A DNA stretch of 5,785 bases, taken from positions 1 through 5,785 of the forward strand of contig DNFL01000139.1 in assembly GCA_003486945.1 (NCBI GenBank), given 5' to 3'. A program made the translations under genes and the position numbers. The notes beneath the pieces were generated by a model that saw only the letters and a program-made list of their open reading frames with translations, was not told the DNA's origin and made no database searches. Positions 1 through 5,785 of this stretch are shown here, piece after piece; position 1 is the first letter of the stretch, and the number at the start of each line of letters is the position of its first letter. Origin of the DNA: Hyphomonas sp. (lineage in GTDB: Bacteria; Pseudomonadota; Alphaproteobacteria; Caulobacterales; Hyphomonadaceae).

Positions 1-1
1 C

Positions 2-502
2 CGCTGGCTCGGCGGCACGCTGACGAACTGGGCTACCGTGTCCAACTCGATCAAGCAGCTGCGCGAACTGAACACGATGTTCGAAAGCGGCGGCGGCGCG
101 GGCCTCACCAAGAAAGAACTTCTCGACCTCCAGCGCCGCCGTGAAAAGCTGCAGAAATCGCTTGGCGGTATCGCCGACATGGGCGGCCTGCCGGCTGCCA
201 TCATCGTAATCGATACCAACAAGGAAGCCATCGCGGTGCAGGAAGCCCGCAAGCTCGGCATCCCGGTCGTTGCTGTTCTCGACACGAACTGCGACCCGTC
301 TGACGCCGACTTCGGCTTCCCGGGCAACGACGATGCTGCCCGCGCCATTTCGCTCTACTGCAACCTGTTCGCCGATGCGGTCCTCGATGGCCTCGCTGAG
401 TCGACTGCCGGTCTCGGCGTTGATCTCGGCTCGCTGTCAGACATTTCCGCGGTTGCGGACTCAGACGTGCAGGCCAGCGAAGAGGCTTCGGGCAACGCCT
501 GA
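2..502 (+). CDS. rpsB: 30S ribosomal protein S2, C-terminal part (5' truncated)
   Basis: S2 is a structural protein of the small ribosomal subunit, bound between head and body on the solvent side and needed for S1 binding and initiation. The frame is open from base 2 and reads [20 protein letters not shown], the conserved S2 segment that begins near residue 95 of the E. coli protein, so about 94 N-terminal residues are missing because the window begins inside the gene. Later landmarks are the LTKKE segment, the [12 protein letters not shown] stretch, the [20 protein letters not shown] motif and the [19 protein letters not shown] motif, all hallmarks of S2. The C-terminal tail after the last helix is Ala/Ser-rich and acidic, ending in SGNA and a TGA stop. 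The Met that a gene finder would pick at 38 does not exist in frame as ATG (it is GTG, an internal Val) and is not the true start. tsf follows 44 bases on, the usual partner. Confidence 0.97.
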   Translation, partial: RWLGGTLTNWATVSNSIKQLRELNTMFESGGGAGLTKKELLDLQRRREKLQKSLGGIADMGGLPAAIIVIDTNKEAIAVQEARKLGIPVVAVLDTNCDPSDADFGFPGNDDAARAISLYCNLFADAVLDGLAESTAGLGVDLGSLSDISAVADSDVQASEEASGNA

Positions 503-532
503 TATCTCGCCTCCGGGCGCAACAACTTAACT

Positions 533-538
533 GAAGGA
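533..538 (+). promoter_or_regulatory. Shine-Dalgarno site of tsf
   Basis: GAAGGA lies 8 bases before the ATG at 547 and supports that start. The rest of the 44-base rpsB-tsf gap holds only a 4-bp hairpin (CGCC/GGCG, 508-519) with no following T run, so nothing in the gap argues against co-transcription of the two genes. Confidence 0.7.
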
Positions 539-546
539 TCAAGGCT

Positions 547-1449
547 ATGGCTGAGATTACAGCAGCACATGTGAAGCAGCTGCGCGAGAAAACAGGCGCC
601 GGCATGATGGATGCCAAGAAAGCGCTCGTTGAAAACAATGGCGACGAGGCCGCTGCCATCGAATGGCTGCGCGCAAAGGGCCTGTCGAAAGCCGCGAAAA
701 AATCGGGCCGCGCAGCCGCTGAAGGTCTCGTGGCTGTGAAGGTTTCGGCGGACGGCAAGACCGGCGCAATCGTCGAACTGAACTCCGAAACCGACTTCGT
801 CTCGCGCAACGATTCGTTCCAGAGCGCTCTAGCTGGCATTGCCAACGTTGCCCTGAATACCGACGGCTCGGTCGAGAAAATCCTCGCCGCACCCGCGCCG
901 GAAGGCTCAGGCACCGTGGAAGACATGATCAAGAACATGATCGCCACCATTGGCGAGAACATGACCCTGCGCCGCGCCGGCAAAGTCACCGCGACCAAGG
1001 TTGCGACCTATGTCCATAACGCCGTCGTGCCCGGCATGGGCAAGGTCGGCGTGCTCGTCGCCCTCGACGGCTCTGGTGATCTGGAAGACACAGGCCGCAA
1101 GGTTGCGATGCACATTGCGGCAACCTCACCGGCGGCTGCCACCACGGCTGAACTCGATCCCGCTCTGATCGAATCAGAGAAGCGCGTTCTCACCGAGCAG
1201 GCTCGTGAAAGCGGCAAACCGGACGCTGTGATCGAAAAGATGATCGTTGGCCGGATGCAGAAATTCTACAAGGAAGTCGTCCTCGTCGAGCAGCCCTACA
1301 TCATGGACAGCGACAAGACCGTTGGCGAATTCCTCAAGGCGCAGGGCGCGACGCTGAAGGGTTTTGTCCACTTCAAACTCGGCGAGGGCGTTGAAAAAGA
1401 AGAAACTGACTTTGCCGCAGAAGTCGCGTCTATGACAAAAGGCTCTTGA
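547..1449 (+). CDS. tsf: Elongation factor Ts
   Basis: EF-Ts is the cytoplasmic guanine nucleotide exchange factor that releases GDP from EF-Tu so that it can reload with GTP and aminoacyl-tRNA. The 300-residue product is close to the family size (283 in E. coli). The N-terminal UBA-like domain (about residues 1-55) carries the first family signature, [16 protein letters not shown] (12-27). The second signature, [12 protein letters not shown], is at 78-88; its TDFV core contacts the EF-Tu G domain. The remainder is the two-part dimerisation core, including the VGVLVALDG segment, and the C-terminal module ending near [13 protein letters not shown]. The ATG is supported by GAAGGA 8 bases upstream and by the standard [13 protein letters not shown] beginning. 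It sits directly after rpsB, as in most bacteria, and is followed by a strong terminator. Nothing appears broken. Confidence 0.98.
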   Translation: MAEITAAHVKQLREKTGAGMMDAKKALVENNGDEAAAIEWLRAKGLSKAAKKSGRAAAEGLVAVKVSADGKTGAIVELNSETDFVSRNDSFQSALAGIANVALNTDGSVEKILAAPAPEGSGTVEDMIKNMIATIGENMTLRRAGKVTATKVATYVHNAVVPGMGKVGVLVALDGSGDLEDTGRKVAMHIAATSPAAATTAELDPALIESEKRVLTEQARESGKPDAVIEKMIVGRMQKFYKEVVLVEQPYIMDSDKTVGEFLKAQGATLKGFVHFKLGEGVEKEETDFAAEVASMTKGS

Positions 1450-1485
1450 TCGGGCTTGCGTTTCTCCCCGCGAGGGGCTTTGAAC

Positions 1486-1523
1486 AATCCCGGCTGGCGG
1501 TTACGCACAGCCGGGATTTTTTT
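1486..1523 (+). terminator. Intrinsic terminator after tsf
   Basis: A perfect 11-bp inverted repeat, AATCCCGGCTG (1486-1496) and CAGCCGGGATT (1508-1518), is followed by an unbroken run of seven T (1517-1523). The stem can extend inward by GCG/CGC (1497-1499 with 1504-1506, bulged A at 1507), closing on a GTTA loop. This is a textbook Rho-independent terminator 36 bases after the tsf stop, and it should end the rpsB-tsf transcript. The T run shares its first two bases with the stem. Whether termination is complete, or only lowers expression of pyrH and the genes after it, cannot be read from sequence. Confidence 0.9.
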
Positions 1524-1534
1524 GGTCCGTACGG

Positions 1535-1540
1535 TACAAT
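1535..1540 (+). promoter_or_regulatory. Possible -10 element before pyrH (weak)
   Basis: TACAAT matches the sigma-70 -10 consensus at five of six positions and lies between the tsf terminator and pyrH, where a promoter would be expected if the terminator is efficient. I see no convincing -35 at 15-19 bases upstream, since that region is the terminator arm, and no TGn extension. A start about 7 bases downstream would fall at or inside the pyrH Shine-Dalgarno, giving a very short leader. It could equally be chance. Confidence 0.2.
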
Positions 1541-1544
1541 GAAC

Positions 1545-1550
1545 GGTGGA
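1545..1550 (+). promoter_or_regulatory. Shine-Dalgarno site of pyrH
   Basis: GGTGGA ends 4 bases before the ATG at 1555. The nearby ATGs at 1539 and 1551 share one other frame that stops at 1574, so 1555 is the only one of the three that reads into the UMP kinase. The spacing is on the short side. Confidence 0.5.
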
Positions 1551-1554
1551 ATGA

Positions 1555-2301
1555 ATGCCGGCAGAAGAGGCTGAACAGAGCGCGCTGAAGTATCGCCGGG
1601 TGCTACTCAAGCTTTCCGGCGAGGCCCTGATGGGCCCGGGACAGTTCGGGATCGATATTCCTACCTGCGAACAGTTTGCGAAAGCGATCGCCAATGCCCG
1701 CAAGGCCGGGGCCGAAATCTGCCTCGTTATTGGGGGCGGCAACATTTTCCGGGGCGTTGCCGGGGCGGCCAAGGGCATGGAACGCGCCCAGGCCGACTCG
1801 ATGGGCATGCTGGCGACCGTCATGAACGCCCTTGCAATGCAGAGTGTGCTCGAAAGTATCGGCGTACCCACCCGGGTTCAGTCCGCCATCAGCATGGATG
1901 CCATTTGCGAACCCTACATTCGCCGCCGTGCCCAGCGCCACATGGAAAAAGGCCGCGTAGTGATCTTCGCCGCTGGCATCGGAAACCCGTTCTTCACGAC
2001 CGACACAGGCGCTGCGCTGCGCGCCATCGAGATGGGGTGCGACGCGCTGCTCAAGGGCACCCAGGTGGATGGTGTCTATACGGCAGATCCGAAGCTTGAT
2101 GCCAACGCCACGCGCTACAACGAAGTCGCGTACGATGAACTTCTCATCAAGAACCTGCGCGTCATGGATCCATCGGCCGTCAGCCTGATGCGCGACAACA
2201 ATATTCCGGTTGTTGTCTTCTCCCTGAAGGAAGAAGGATCGCTGCTGAACGTCCTGTACGGACGCGGCACGTCGACAACGATCTCGAAAACGGGAGGCTA
2301 A
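1555..2301 (+). CDS. pyrH: Uridylate (UMP) kinase
   Basis: PyrH phosphorylates UMP to UDP with ATP in the cytoplasm, a step of pyrimidine nucleotide synthesis that feeds RNA, DNA and UDP-sugars. The bacterial enzyme is a hexamer of the amino acid kinase fold, unrelated to eukaryotic UMP/CMP kinase, and is typically activated by GTP and inhibited by UTP. The 248-residue product (241 in E. coli) shows the phosphate-binding KLSGEAL (19-25), GGGNIFRG (60-67), the [13 protein letters not shown] segment (76-88), [17 protein letters not shown] for UMP and phosphate binding (141-157), and [13 protein letters not shown] near the ATP site (167-179). All expected key residues are present. The first 11 residues are a variable, acidic lead-in. 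The gene opens the second, tightly packed block: frr begins 6 bases after its TAA stop, and the frr Shine-Dalgarno lies inside its last codons. Confidence 0.98.
   Translation: MPAEEAEQSALKYRRVLLKLSGEALMGPGQFGIDIPTCEQFAKAIANARKAGAEICLVIGGGNIFRGVAGAAKGMERAQADSMGMLATVMNALAMQSVLESIGVPTRVQSAISMDAICEPYIRRRAQRHMEKGRVVIFAAGIGNPFFTTDTGAALRAIEMGCDALLKGTQVDGVYTADPKLDANATRYNEVAYDELLIKNLRVMDPSAVSLMRDNNIPVVVFSLKEEGSLLNVLYGRGTSTTISKTGG
2292..2297 (+). promoter_or_regulatory. Shine-Dalgarno site of frr
   Basis: GGGAGG overlaps the last pyrH sense codons and lies 10 bases before the frr ATG at 2308. It is one of the strongest ribosome binding sites in the window, fitting a highly expressed translation factor read from a shared message. 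Confidence 0.7.
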
Positions 2302-2307
2302 CTCAGC

Positions 2308-2862
2308 ATGAGCTACAGCAAACAGGATATCGAACGCCGGATGGAAGGCGCGCTCGCTTCGCTGGCTTCGGAATTTGCAGGTCTGCGAACCGGTCGGGCT
2401 TCGGTGAACCTTCTCGATGCGATCCAGGTTCCGGCCTATGGCGGCGTGGTGCCACTCAATCAGGTTGCCTCGGTGACAGTCACCGACACCCGCATGCTGT
2501 CAGTCAACGTCTGGGACAAAACCGTGGTGGGGGCGACTGAGCGCGCCATCCGGGATTCTGGCCTCGGTCTGAATCCGGTCATGGACGGCCTTACGCTTCG
2601 CATCCCGATTCCGGCTCTGAACGAGGAACGCCGGGTCGAACTGACCAAGATCGCCGGCAAGTACGCCGAAGCTGCCCGTGTTGCGGTGCGCAATGTCCGC
2701 CGCGATGGCATGGACGCCCTCAAAAAGGCGGAAAAGGACGGCGAGATCAGCGAAGACCGTCACCGGTCACTGTCGGAAGAAGTTCAGAAGCTTACGGATG
2801 CCTTTGTGAAGCGCGTGGACGACGCGCTGAAGGCCAAGGAAGCGGAGATCATGCAGGTGTAA
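2308..2862 (+). CDS. frr: Ribosome recycling factor
   Basis: RRF works with EF-G to split the post-termination ribosome so that subunits, mRNA and tRNA are reused; it is essential in most bacteria. The 184-residue product is the standard length (185 in E. coli). Domain I is a three-helix bundle formed by the N-terminal helix (about 1-29) and the C-terminal half (about 105-184). Domain II is the small beta domain between them (about 31-103), with the conserved [16 protein letters not shown] stretch. LRTGRAS (26-32) and [11 protein letters not shown] (124-134) are the strongest family motifs; the latter contains the Arg-rich helix that binds 23S rRNA. The C-terminus KEAEIMQV is also typical. 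The start is fixed by GGGAGG 10 bases upstream. Its TAA stop overlaps the uppS ATG by one base (TAATG), indicating translational coupling. Confidence 0.98.
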   Translation: MSYSKQDIERRMEGALASLASEFAGLRTGRASVNLLDAIQVPAYGGVVPLNQVASVTVTDTRMLSVNVWDKTVVGATERAIRDSGLGLNPVMDGLTLRIPIPALNEERRVELTKIAGKYAEAARVAVRNVRRDGMDALKKAEKDGEISEDRHRSLSEEVQKLTDAFVKRVDDALKAKEAEIMQV

Positions 2863-3620
2863 TGGGCCGGGCCGGGGCAACTCCTGAACCAACGCATGGC
2901 GGCGGGGAGCCGCCAGCACCTCAGCATGTCGCCATAATCATGGACGGCAATGGCCGTTGGGCGAAAGCACGGGGACTGCCAAGAACGGCGGGTCACGAGC
3001 GCGGCGTCGAGGCGCTGCGCCGGACCGTCGAAGCGGCGGGCGATCTTGGTATTCGCTACCTGACCGTCTTTTCCTTTTCGACCGAGAACTGGCGCCGCCC
3101 GGCTGCGGAAGTGAACACGCTGTTTGGGCTGCTGAAAGCCTATGTGCAACGCGACCTCCAACGCCTCAAGAATGAAGGTGTTCGTATCCGTGTGATCGGC
3201 CAGCGCGAAGGTCTGCCGCCGGATATCGCGGACCTAGTGAACAGGGCCGAGAGCGAGACGGTCGGCAACACGAAGTTCCATCTGTCGATCGCTTTCAACT
3301 ACGGCTCCCGCAACGAAATCCTTCGGGCCGCAGAAGCCTATGCCAAGGCACTGAACGACGGCACCGAGAATGGTCCGCTTACGGAGGAAGCCGTCAAAAG
3401 TTTCCTTGACACGAAAGACCTGCCGGACCCGGATCTTCTGATCCGCACCAGCGGCGAATATCGCATCAGCAATTTCCTGCTCTGGCAGGCGGCGTATGCA
3501 GAGTTGCTTTTCATGGATGTTCTCTGGCCGGACTTTGGCCGTACCCAGCTAGAGGGAGCGATTGCCAAGTTTCATGAGCGGGAGCGCCGTTTCGGCGCGG
3601 TCATCCCGGGAGCCAGCTGA
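2862..3620 (+). CDS. uppS: Undecaprenyl diphosphate synthase (cis-prenyltransferase)
   Basis: UppS adds eight isopentenyl units in cis configuration to farnesyl diphosphate, giving the C55 lipid that carries peptidoglycan and O-antigen precursors across the inner membrane. The 252-residue product matches family size (253 in E. coli). HVAIIMDGNGRWA (22-34) includes the catalytic Asp (D28). R41 and H45 follow in the substrate pocket, FSFSTENWRRP is at 70-80, and RTSGEYRISNFLLWQ (195-209) carries the two Arg that bind the IPP diphosphate (R195, R201). E214 is in YAELLFMDVLWPDF. Position 200 is Tyr where Gln, Met or Lys is more usual. Residues 1-21 are a Gly/Pro-rich variable lead-in. The ATG overlaps the frr stop and has only AGGTG close in front, so initiation probably depends on ribosomes finishing frr. 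Its TGA overlaps the cdsA ATG. Confidence 0.98.
   Translation: MGRAGATPEPTHGGGEPPAPQHVAIIMDGNGRWAKARGLPRTAGHERGVEALRRTVEAAGDLGIRYLTVFSFSTENWRRPAAEVNTLFGLLKAYVQRDLQRLKNEGVRIRVIGQREGLPPDIADLVNRAESETVGNTKFHLSIAFNYGSRNEILRAAEAYAKALNDGTENGPLTEEAVKSFLDTKDLPDPDLLIRTSGEYRISNFLLWQAAYAELLFMDVLWPDFGRTQLEGAIAKFHERERRFGAVIPGAS
3608..3612 (+). promoter_or_regulatory. Shine-Dalgarno site of cdsA
   Basis: GGGAG sits inside the last uppS codons, 7 bases before the cdsA ATG at 3620. Together with the TGATG stop-start overlap it supports this start and coupled translation. Confidence 0.6.
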
Positions 3621-4438
3621 TGGGAGATTGGACGCCGCCCGAAAAGCGGTTCTCCGAATTGCCGCTCCGACTTCTGACCGCACTGATTCTGATCCCGTTC
3701 GCGCTGTACGCTGTCTGGATGGGGTCGTGGTGGCTCGCGGCGGGCTGCGCCGCATTCTGCGCTGTCATGATCCTCGAATGGTGCCGCATGAGCGCGACAC
3801 CGAACGAGATGTTTCTCGCCCCCCTGAGCGTCCTGTTCTGTCTCAGCTTGCCGCTGGATGATTTGCGGATCACAGCATCTCTAGGCGCGGCAGCGGTTGT
3901 ATTGGGCGTTCTGTCCGCACAGAGAGAACGTGAAGCAAGGATCGCGGGGGGCTTCGGTGTTGTCTACGTCTTCGCCATGGTGTCATGCCTTTACGTCCTT
4001 CGGGAAGGCCCGTGGCAGGGCAGGGACGCAGCGCTCTATCTCATGTCTTTCGTCTGGGCCTCCGACGCTGCCGCTTATTTCTTTGGCCGCCTTCTACGTG
4101 GTCCGCGACTGTTGCCGAAGGAAAGCCCGAACAAAACCTGGAGCGGTGCTATCTCCGCCGTCATCGCTTGCGCTTTGTGTGGCTACTACGCCTGGACCCT
4201 GCATGGCGGCACCGTTGTGGCCTGGGTCTTCGCCGGCATCCTCGTCTCGGTCTTCGCCCAAGCCGGAGACCTGTTCGAAAGCGGGCTCAAGCGGCGCTTC
4301 AAGGTCAAGGATTCCGGCTCCATCCTGCCGGGCCATGGCGGTCTGCTGGATCGGGTGGACGGTCTCGGGGCGGTCAGCGTCATGTTCGTGTTGCTATTTC
4401 TCAGTGTTCCCGCCGCGCCGCGCCTGCTAGGTCTCTGA
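3620..4438 (+). CDS. cdsA: Phosphatidate cytidylyltransferase (CDP-diacylglycerol synthase)
   Basis: CdsA is an integral inner-membrane enzyme that joins CTP and phosphatidic acid to give CDP-diacylglycerol, the precursor of all main phospholipids. The 272-residue product has about eight hydrophobic segments, roughly at residues 16-34, 36-53, 66-80, 85-99, 109-127, 138-156, 175-193 and 198-214, with a last one at 249-266. The family signature is complete: S221 and K224-R225, then KDSGSILPGHGGLLDRVDG (230-248), with the DRVD metal-binding end. It is preceded by D217 in AGDLFE and by SPNKTWSGAISA (169-180), another conserved cytoplasmic segment. The C-terminus stops shortly after the last membrane helix. 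The start overlaps the uppS stop by one base, and dxr follows after 3 bases. No defect is seen. Confidence 0.97.
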   Translation: MGDWTPPEKRFSELPLRLLTALILIPFALYAVWMGSWWLAAGCAAFCAVMILEWCRMSATPNEMFLAPLSVLFCLSLPLDDLRITASLGAAAVVLGVLSAQREREARIAGGFGVVYVFAMVSCLYVLREGPWQGRDAALYLMSFVWASDAAAYFFGRLLRGPRLLPKESPNKTWSGAISAVIACALCGYYAWTLHGGTVVAWVFAGILVSVFAQAGDLFESGLKRRFKVKDSGSILPGHGGLLDRVDGLGAVSVMFVLLFLSVPAAPRLLGL

Positions 4439-4441
4439 CCG

Positions 4442-5653
4442 ATGAGTATCCGGCGTGTTTCCATCTACGGGTCTACCGGTTCTGTCGGCCGTTCCGCGGC
4501 GGATGTGATCCTCCACGCTCGTCAGCAAGGCATTCCGTTCGAAGTCGTCGCGCTGGCGGCCGGCAGGAATGCGGCGGCGCTAGCAGATCAGGCCCTGGAG
4601 CTGCGTCCGCAGATCGCAGTCATCGCCGACGAAACCCAGTATCCGGACCTCAAGACGCGCCTCGCAGGCTCCGGCATCGAAGCGGCTGCGGGCGCCGCCG
4701 CCATGTCCGAAGCCGCTGCCCGACCCTGCGACCGGTTCCTTGCCGCCATCGTAGGCGCTGCGGGTCTGGAATCGACGATGGCCGCTGCCAACGCCGGCAA
4801 TCCTCTGGCGCTCGCAAACAAGGAAAGTCTCGTCTGTGCGGGTTCAATCCTGATGCAGGCCGCCCGGCGCTCCGGCGTATCGATCATGCCCGTGGACTCT
4901 GAACACAGCGCCATCTTCCAGTGCATCGGCGATGGCCGGTCTCTGGAAAAACTGACGCTGACAGCCTCCGGCGGACCATTCAGGGAAGCATCATTTGAAA
5001 CCATGGCTCAAGCCACTCCGGCCCAGGCAGCTGCTCACCCCCGCTGGAACATGGGGCAAAAAATTTCCATCGACAGCGCAACGCTTATGAACAAGGCGCT
5101 CGAGCTGATCGAGGCGGCCATTCTGTTCGATGTGGAGGCGTCCAGAATTGATGTTCTCGTGCATCCACAGTCGATCATCCACGGCATGGCCCACTTCACG
5201 GATGGCTCAGTTCTCGCCCAGTTGGGGAATCCCGACATGCGCACACCCATCTCACTTGCGTTGGGCTGGCCGGACAGACTTGAAACCACAGTGGACCGGC
5301 TCGATCTCGGCCGGATCGGAAGGCTTGATTTCGAGGAAGTGGACACGACGCGCTTCCGCTCCATCGAACTCGCCCGGATGGCTTTCGGACTTGGCCCCGC
5401 AGGTCCCGTGATATTAAATTCTGCTAATGAATCAGTGGTTTCGGCGTTTGTCGGGGGTCAGTGCGGGTTTCTGGACATCCCCCGGGCTGTGGAAGCCGCA
5501 CTAGAGCGCTTTTCATCCTCCGAATTCGCCTCTACCAAGTGCACAACGTTGGATGAAGTCGCGTTCCTGGACCGGTTTGGCCGCACGCTTGCAACGGAAG
5601 CGCTACAGGATAGCCCAGGCCGGGCGGGAGGAAGAGCAGCTTGGAAGGGGTGA
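4442..5653 (+). CDS. dxr: 1-deoxy-D-xylulose 5-phosphate reductoisomerase
   Basis: Dxr (IspC) converts DXP to 2-C-methyl-D-erythritol 4-phosphate with NADPH and a divalent metal, the first committed step of the MEP isoprenoid pathway and the target of fosmidomycin. The 403-residue product (398 in E. coli) starts with the nucleotide-binding loop GSTGSVG (10-16). It continues with LANKESLV (124-131), the metal ligands D152 and E154 in PVDSEHSAIFQ, SGGPFRE (176-182), the flexible loop with H199 and W202 in HPRWNMGQKISIDSAT, the third ligand E221 in MNKALE, and HPQSIIHGM (241-249). The C-terminal helical domain carries NSANE (326-330), usually NAANE. All catalytic residues are present. Only a weak AGG lies 10 bases before the ATG, so coupling with cdsA is likely. 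The end overlaps the rseP start, and its last dozen codons hold the rseP binding site. An AT-rich run of unusual codons lies at 5411-5434. Confidence 0.97.
   Translation: MSIRRVSIYGSTGSVGRSAADVILHARQQGIPFEVVALAAGRNAAALADQALELRPQIAVIADETQYPDLKTRLAGSGIEAAAGAAAMSEAAARPCDRFLAAIVGAAGLESTMAAANAGNPLALANKESLVCAGSILMQAARRSGVSIMPVDSEHSAIFQCIGDGRSLEKLTLTASGGPFREASFETMAQATPAQAAAHPRWNMGQKISIDSATLMNKALELIEAAILFDVEASRIDVLVHPQSIIHGMAHFTDGSVLAQLGNPDMRTPISLALGWPDRLETTVDRLDLGRIGRLDFEEVDTTRFRSIELARMAFGLGPAGPVILNSANESVVSAFVGGQCGFLDIPRAVEAALERFSSSEFASTKCTTLDEVAFLDRFGRTLATEALQDSPGRAGGRAAWKG
5626..5631 (+). promoter_or_regulatory. Shine-Dalgarno site of rseP
   Basis: GGGAGG inside the end of dxr is 9 bases from TTG 5641 and 18 bases from GTG 5650. 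The spacing favours the TTG as the rseP start. Confidence 0.5.
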
Positions 5654-5773
5654 TAAGCCAGGGCCCACTGTTCATCGCGTGCCTCGTGCTGCTCATGGGC
5701 GTGGTGATCGTGGTTCACGAACTCGGCCACTACCTTGCCGGGCGCTGGTATGGCGTGGCCGTGGAGTCCTTTT
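5641..5773 (+). CDS. rseP: Site-2 protease RseP (regulator of sigma-E protease), N-terminal part, 3' truncated
   Basis: RseP is a polytopic inner-membrane zinc protease that cuts anti-sigma factors inside the membrane, completing release of the envelope stress sigma factor, and also removes leftover signal peptides. Only the first 44 residues are present: a short lead-in, a hydrophobic first membrane segment (LFIACLVLLMGVVIVV) and the zinc motif HELGH at residues 31-35 counting from TTG, followed by YLAGRWYGVAVESF. Family members usually continue with Ser-Ile-Gly-Phe-Gly. The start is either TTG 5641, well spaced from GGGAGG, or GTG 5650, which overlaps the dxr TGA as GTGA; I favour TTG slightly. 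The TAG at 5773-5775 is not a real stop: its last two bases belong to sequencing adapter, so the gene is cut off by the contig end and not inactivated. The position after dxr is canonical, and bamA usually comes next. Confidence 0.9.
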
Positions 5774-5785
5774 AGATCGGAAGAG
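5774..5785 (+). other. Illumina adapter remnant (non-genomic)
   Basis: The final 12 bases, AGATCGGAAGAG, are identical to the start of the standard Illumina TruSeq-type read-through adapter and run exactly to the window end. They break the rseP reading frame with a TAG precisely where the conserved protein should continue. This is untrimmed sequencing adapter carried into the assembly and should be masked. Confidence 0.93.

Noticed and set aside
508..519. CGCC-TCCG-GGCG hairpin between rpsB and tsf
   Set aside because: Four base pairs without a following T run are expected often by chance in GC-rich DNA, and there is no sign of a terminator or attenuator.
201..998. Long open frame on the - strand (265 codons) across rpsB and tsf
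   Set aside because: It lies wholly antisense to two certain genes, has a low-complexity Arg/Ser/Ala-rich product with no recognisable family, and is the usual shadow of GC-rich codon bias.
1466..1477. CCCC-GCGA-GGGG hairpin just after tsf
   Set aside because: The stem is only 4 bp with a GNRA-type loop and lacks a proper T run. The better terminator is 20 bases downstream, so this is at most an accessory structure.
1296..1871. 191-codon open frame on the - strand spanning the tsf-pyrH gap
   Set aside because: It crosses the terminator and is antisense to conserved tsf and pyrH sequence; no family motif or binding site supports it.
3985..4902. 305-codon open frame on the + strand overlapping cdsA and dxr in another frame
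   Set aside because: Its product is Arg-rich with no recognisable motif, and it overlaps two enzymes whose motifs are complete in their own frames.
1..5773. Novel system, mobile element, CRISPR array, tRNA or rRNA
   Set aside because: Reading the whole window showed no repeats with regular spacing, no transposase or integrase motifs and no cloverleaf; eight known housekeeping genes in conserved order account for nearly all bases.
5773..5775. Premature stop codon or pseudogenisation of rseP
   Set aside because: Two of the three bases of the TAG belong to the sequencing adapter, so the stop is an artefact and says nothing about the gene.

Overview
The window is a GC-rich, gene-dense stretch of bacterial chromosome with every gene on the + strand. 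The order is rpsB (3' part), tsf, pyrH, frr, uppS, cdsA, dxr, rseP (5' start). This is the classic conserved run linking translation factors to envelope and isoprenoid synthesis. The protein sequences (for example the S2 C-terminal part, EF-Ts and UMP kinase) and the strong preference for G or C at third codon positions suggest an alphaproteobacterium. A Caulobacterales/Hyphomonadaceae-like source is my guess from protein style only and is not proven here.

Layout. Positions 2-502 encode the last 166 residues of ribosomal protein S2; about 94 N-terminal residues lie outside the window. After a 44-base gap comes tsf (547-1449). The 105-base gap that follows holds a strong intrinsic terminator (1486-1523), a weak -10-like hexamer and the pyrH ribosome binding site. 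From pyrH (1555-2301) onward the genes are almost fused. The pyrH-frr gap is 6 bases, frr-uppS and uppS-cdsA each overlap by one base, the cdsA-dxr gap is 3 bases, and rseP starts inside the end of dxr. This looks like two transcription blocks, rpsB-tsf and pyrH-frr-uppS-cdsA-dxr-rseP, with an unknown amount of read-through between them.

How the genes work together. S2, EF-Ts and Frr serve translation (small subunit, EF-Tu recycling, ribosome recycling). PyrH makes UDP for RNA, DNA and UDP-sugar supply. Dxr makes MEP for isoprenoids, UppS condenses isoprenoid units into the undecaprenyl carrier lipid, CdsA makes CDP-diacylglycerol for phospholipids, and RseP is the site-2 membrane protease of envelope stress signalling. 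The run therefore ties growth-rate genes to envelope building.

The most notable observation is technical. The last 12 bases (5774-5785) are exactly the start of the common Illumina read-through adapter. They create a false in-frame TAG in rseP, so the contig end is not genomic. I found no novel system, mobile element, CRISPR array, tRNA or rRNA. Apart from a few small regulatory questions this is an ordinary housekeeping region.
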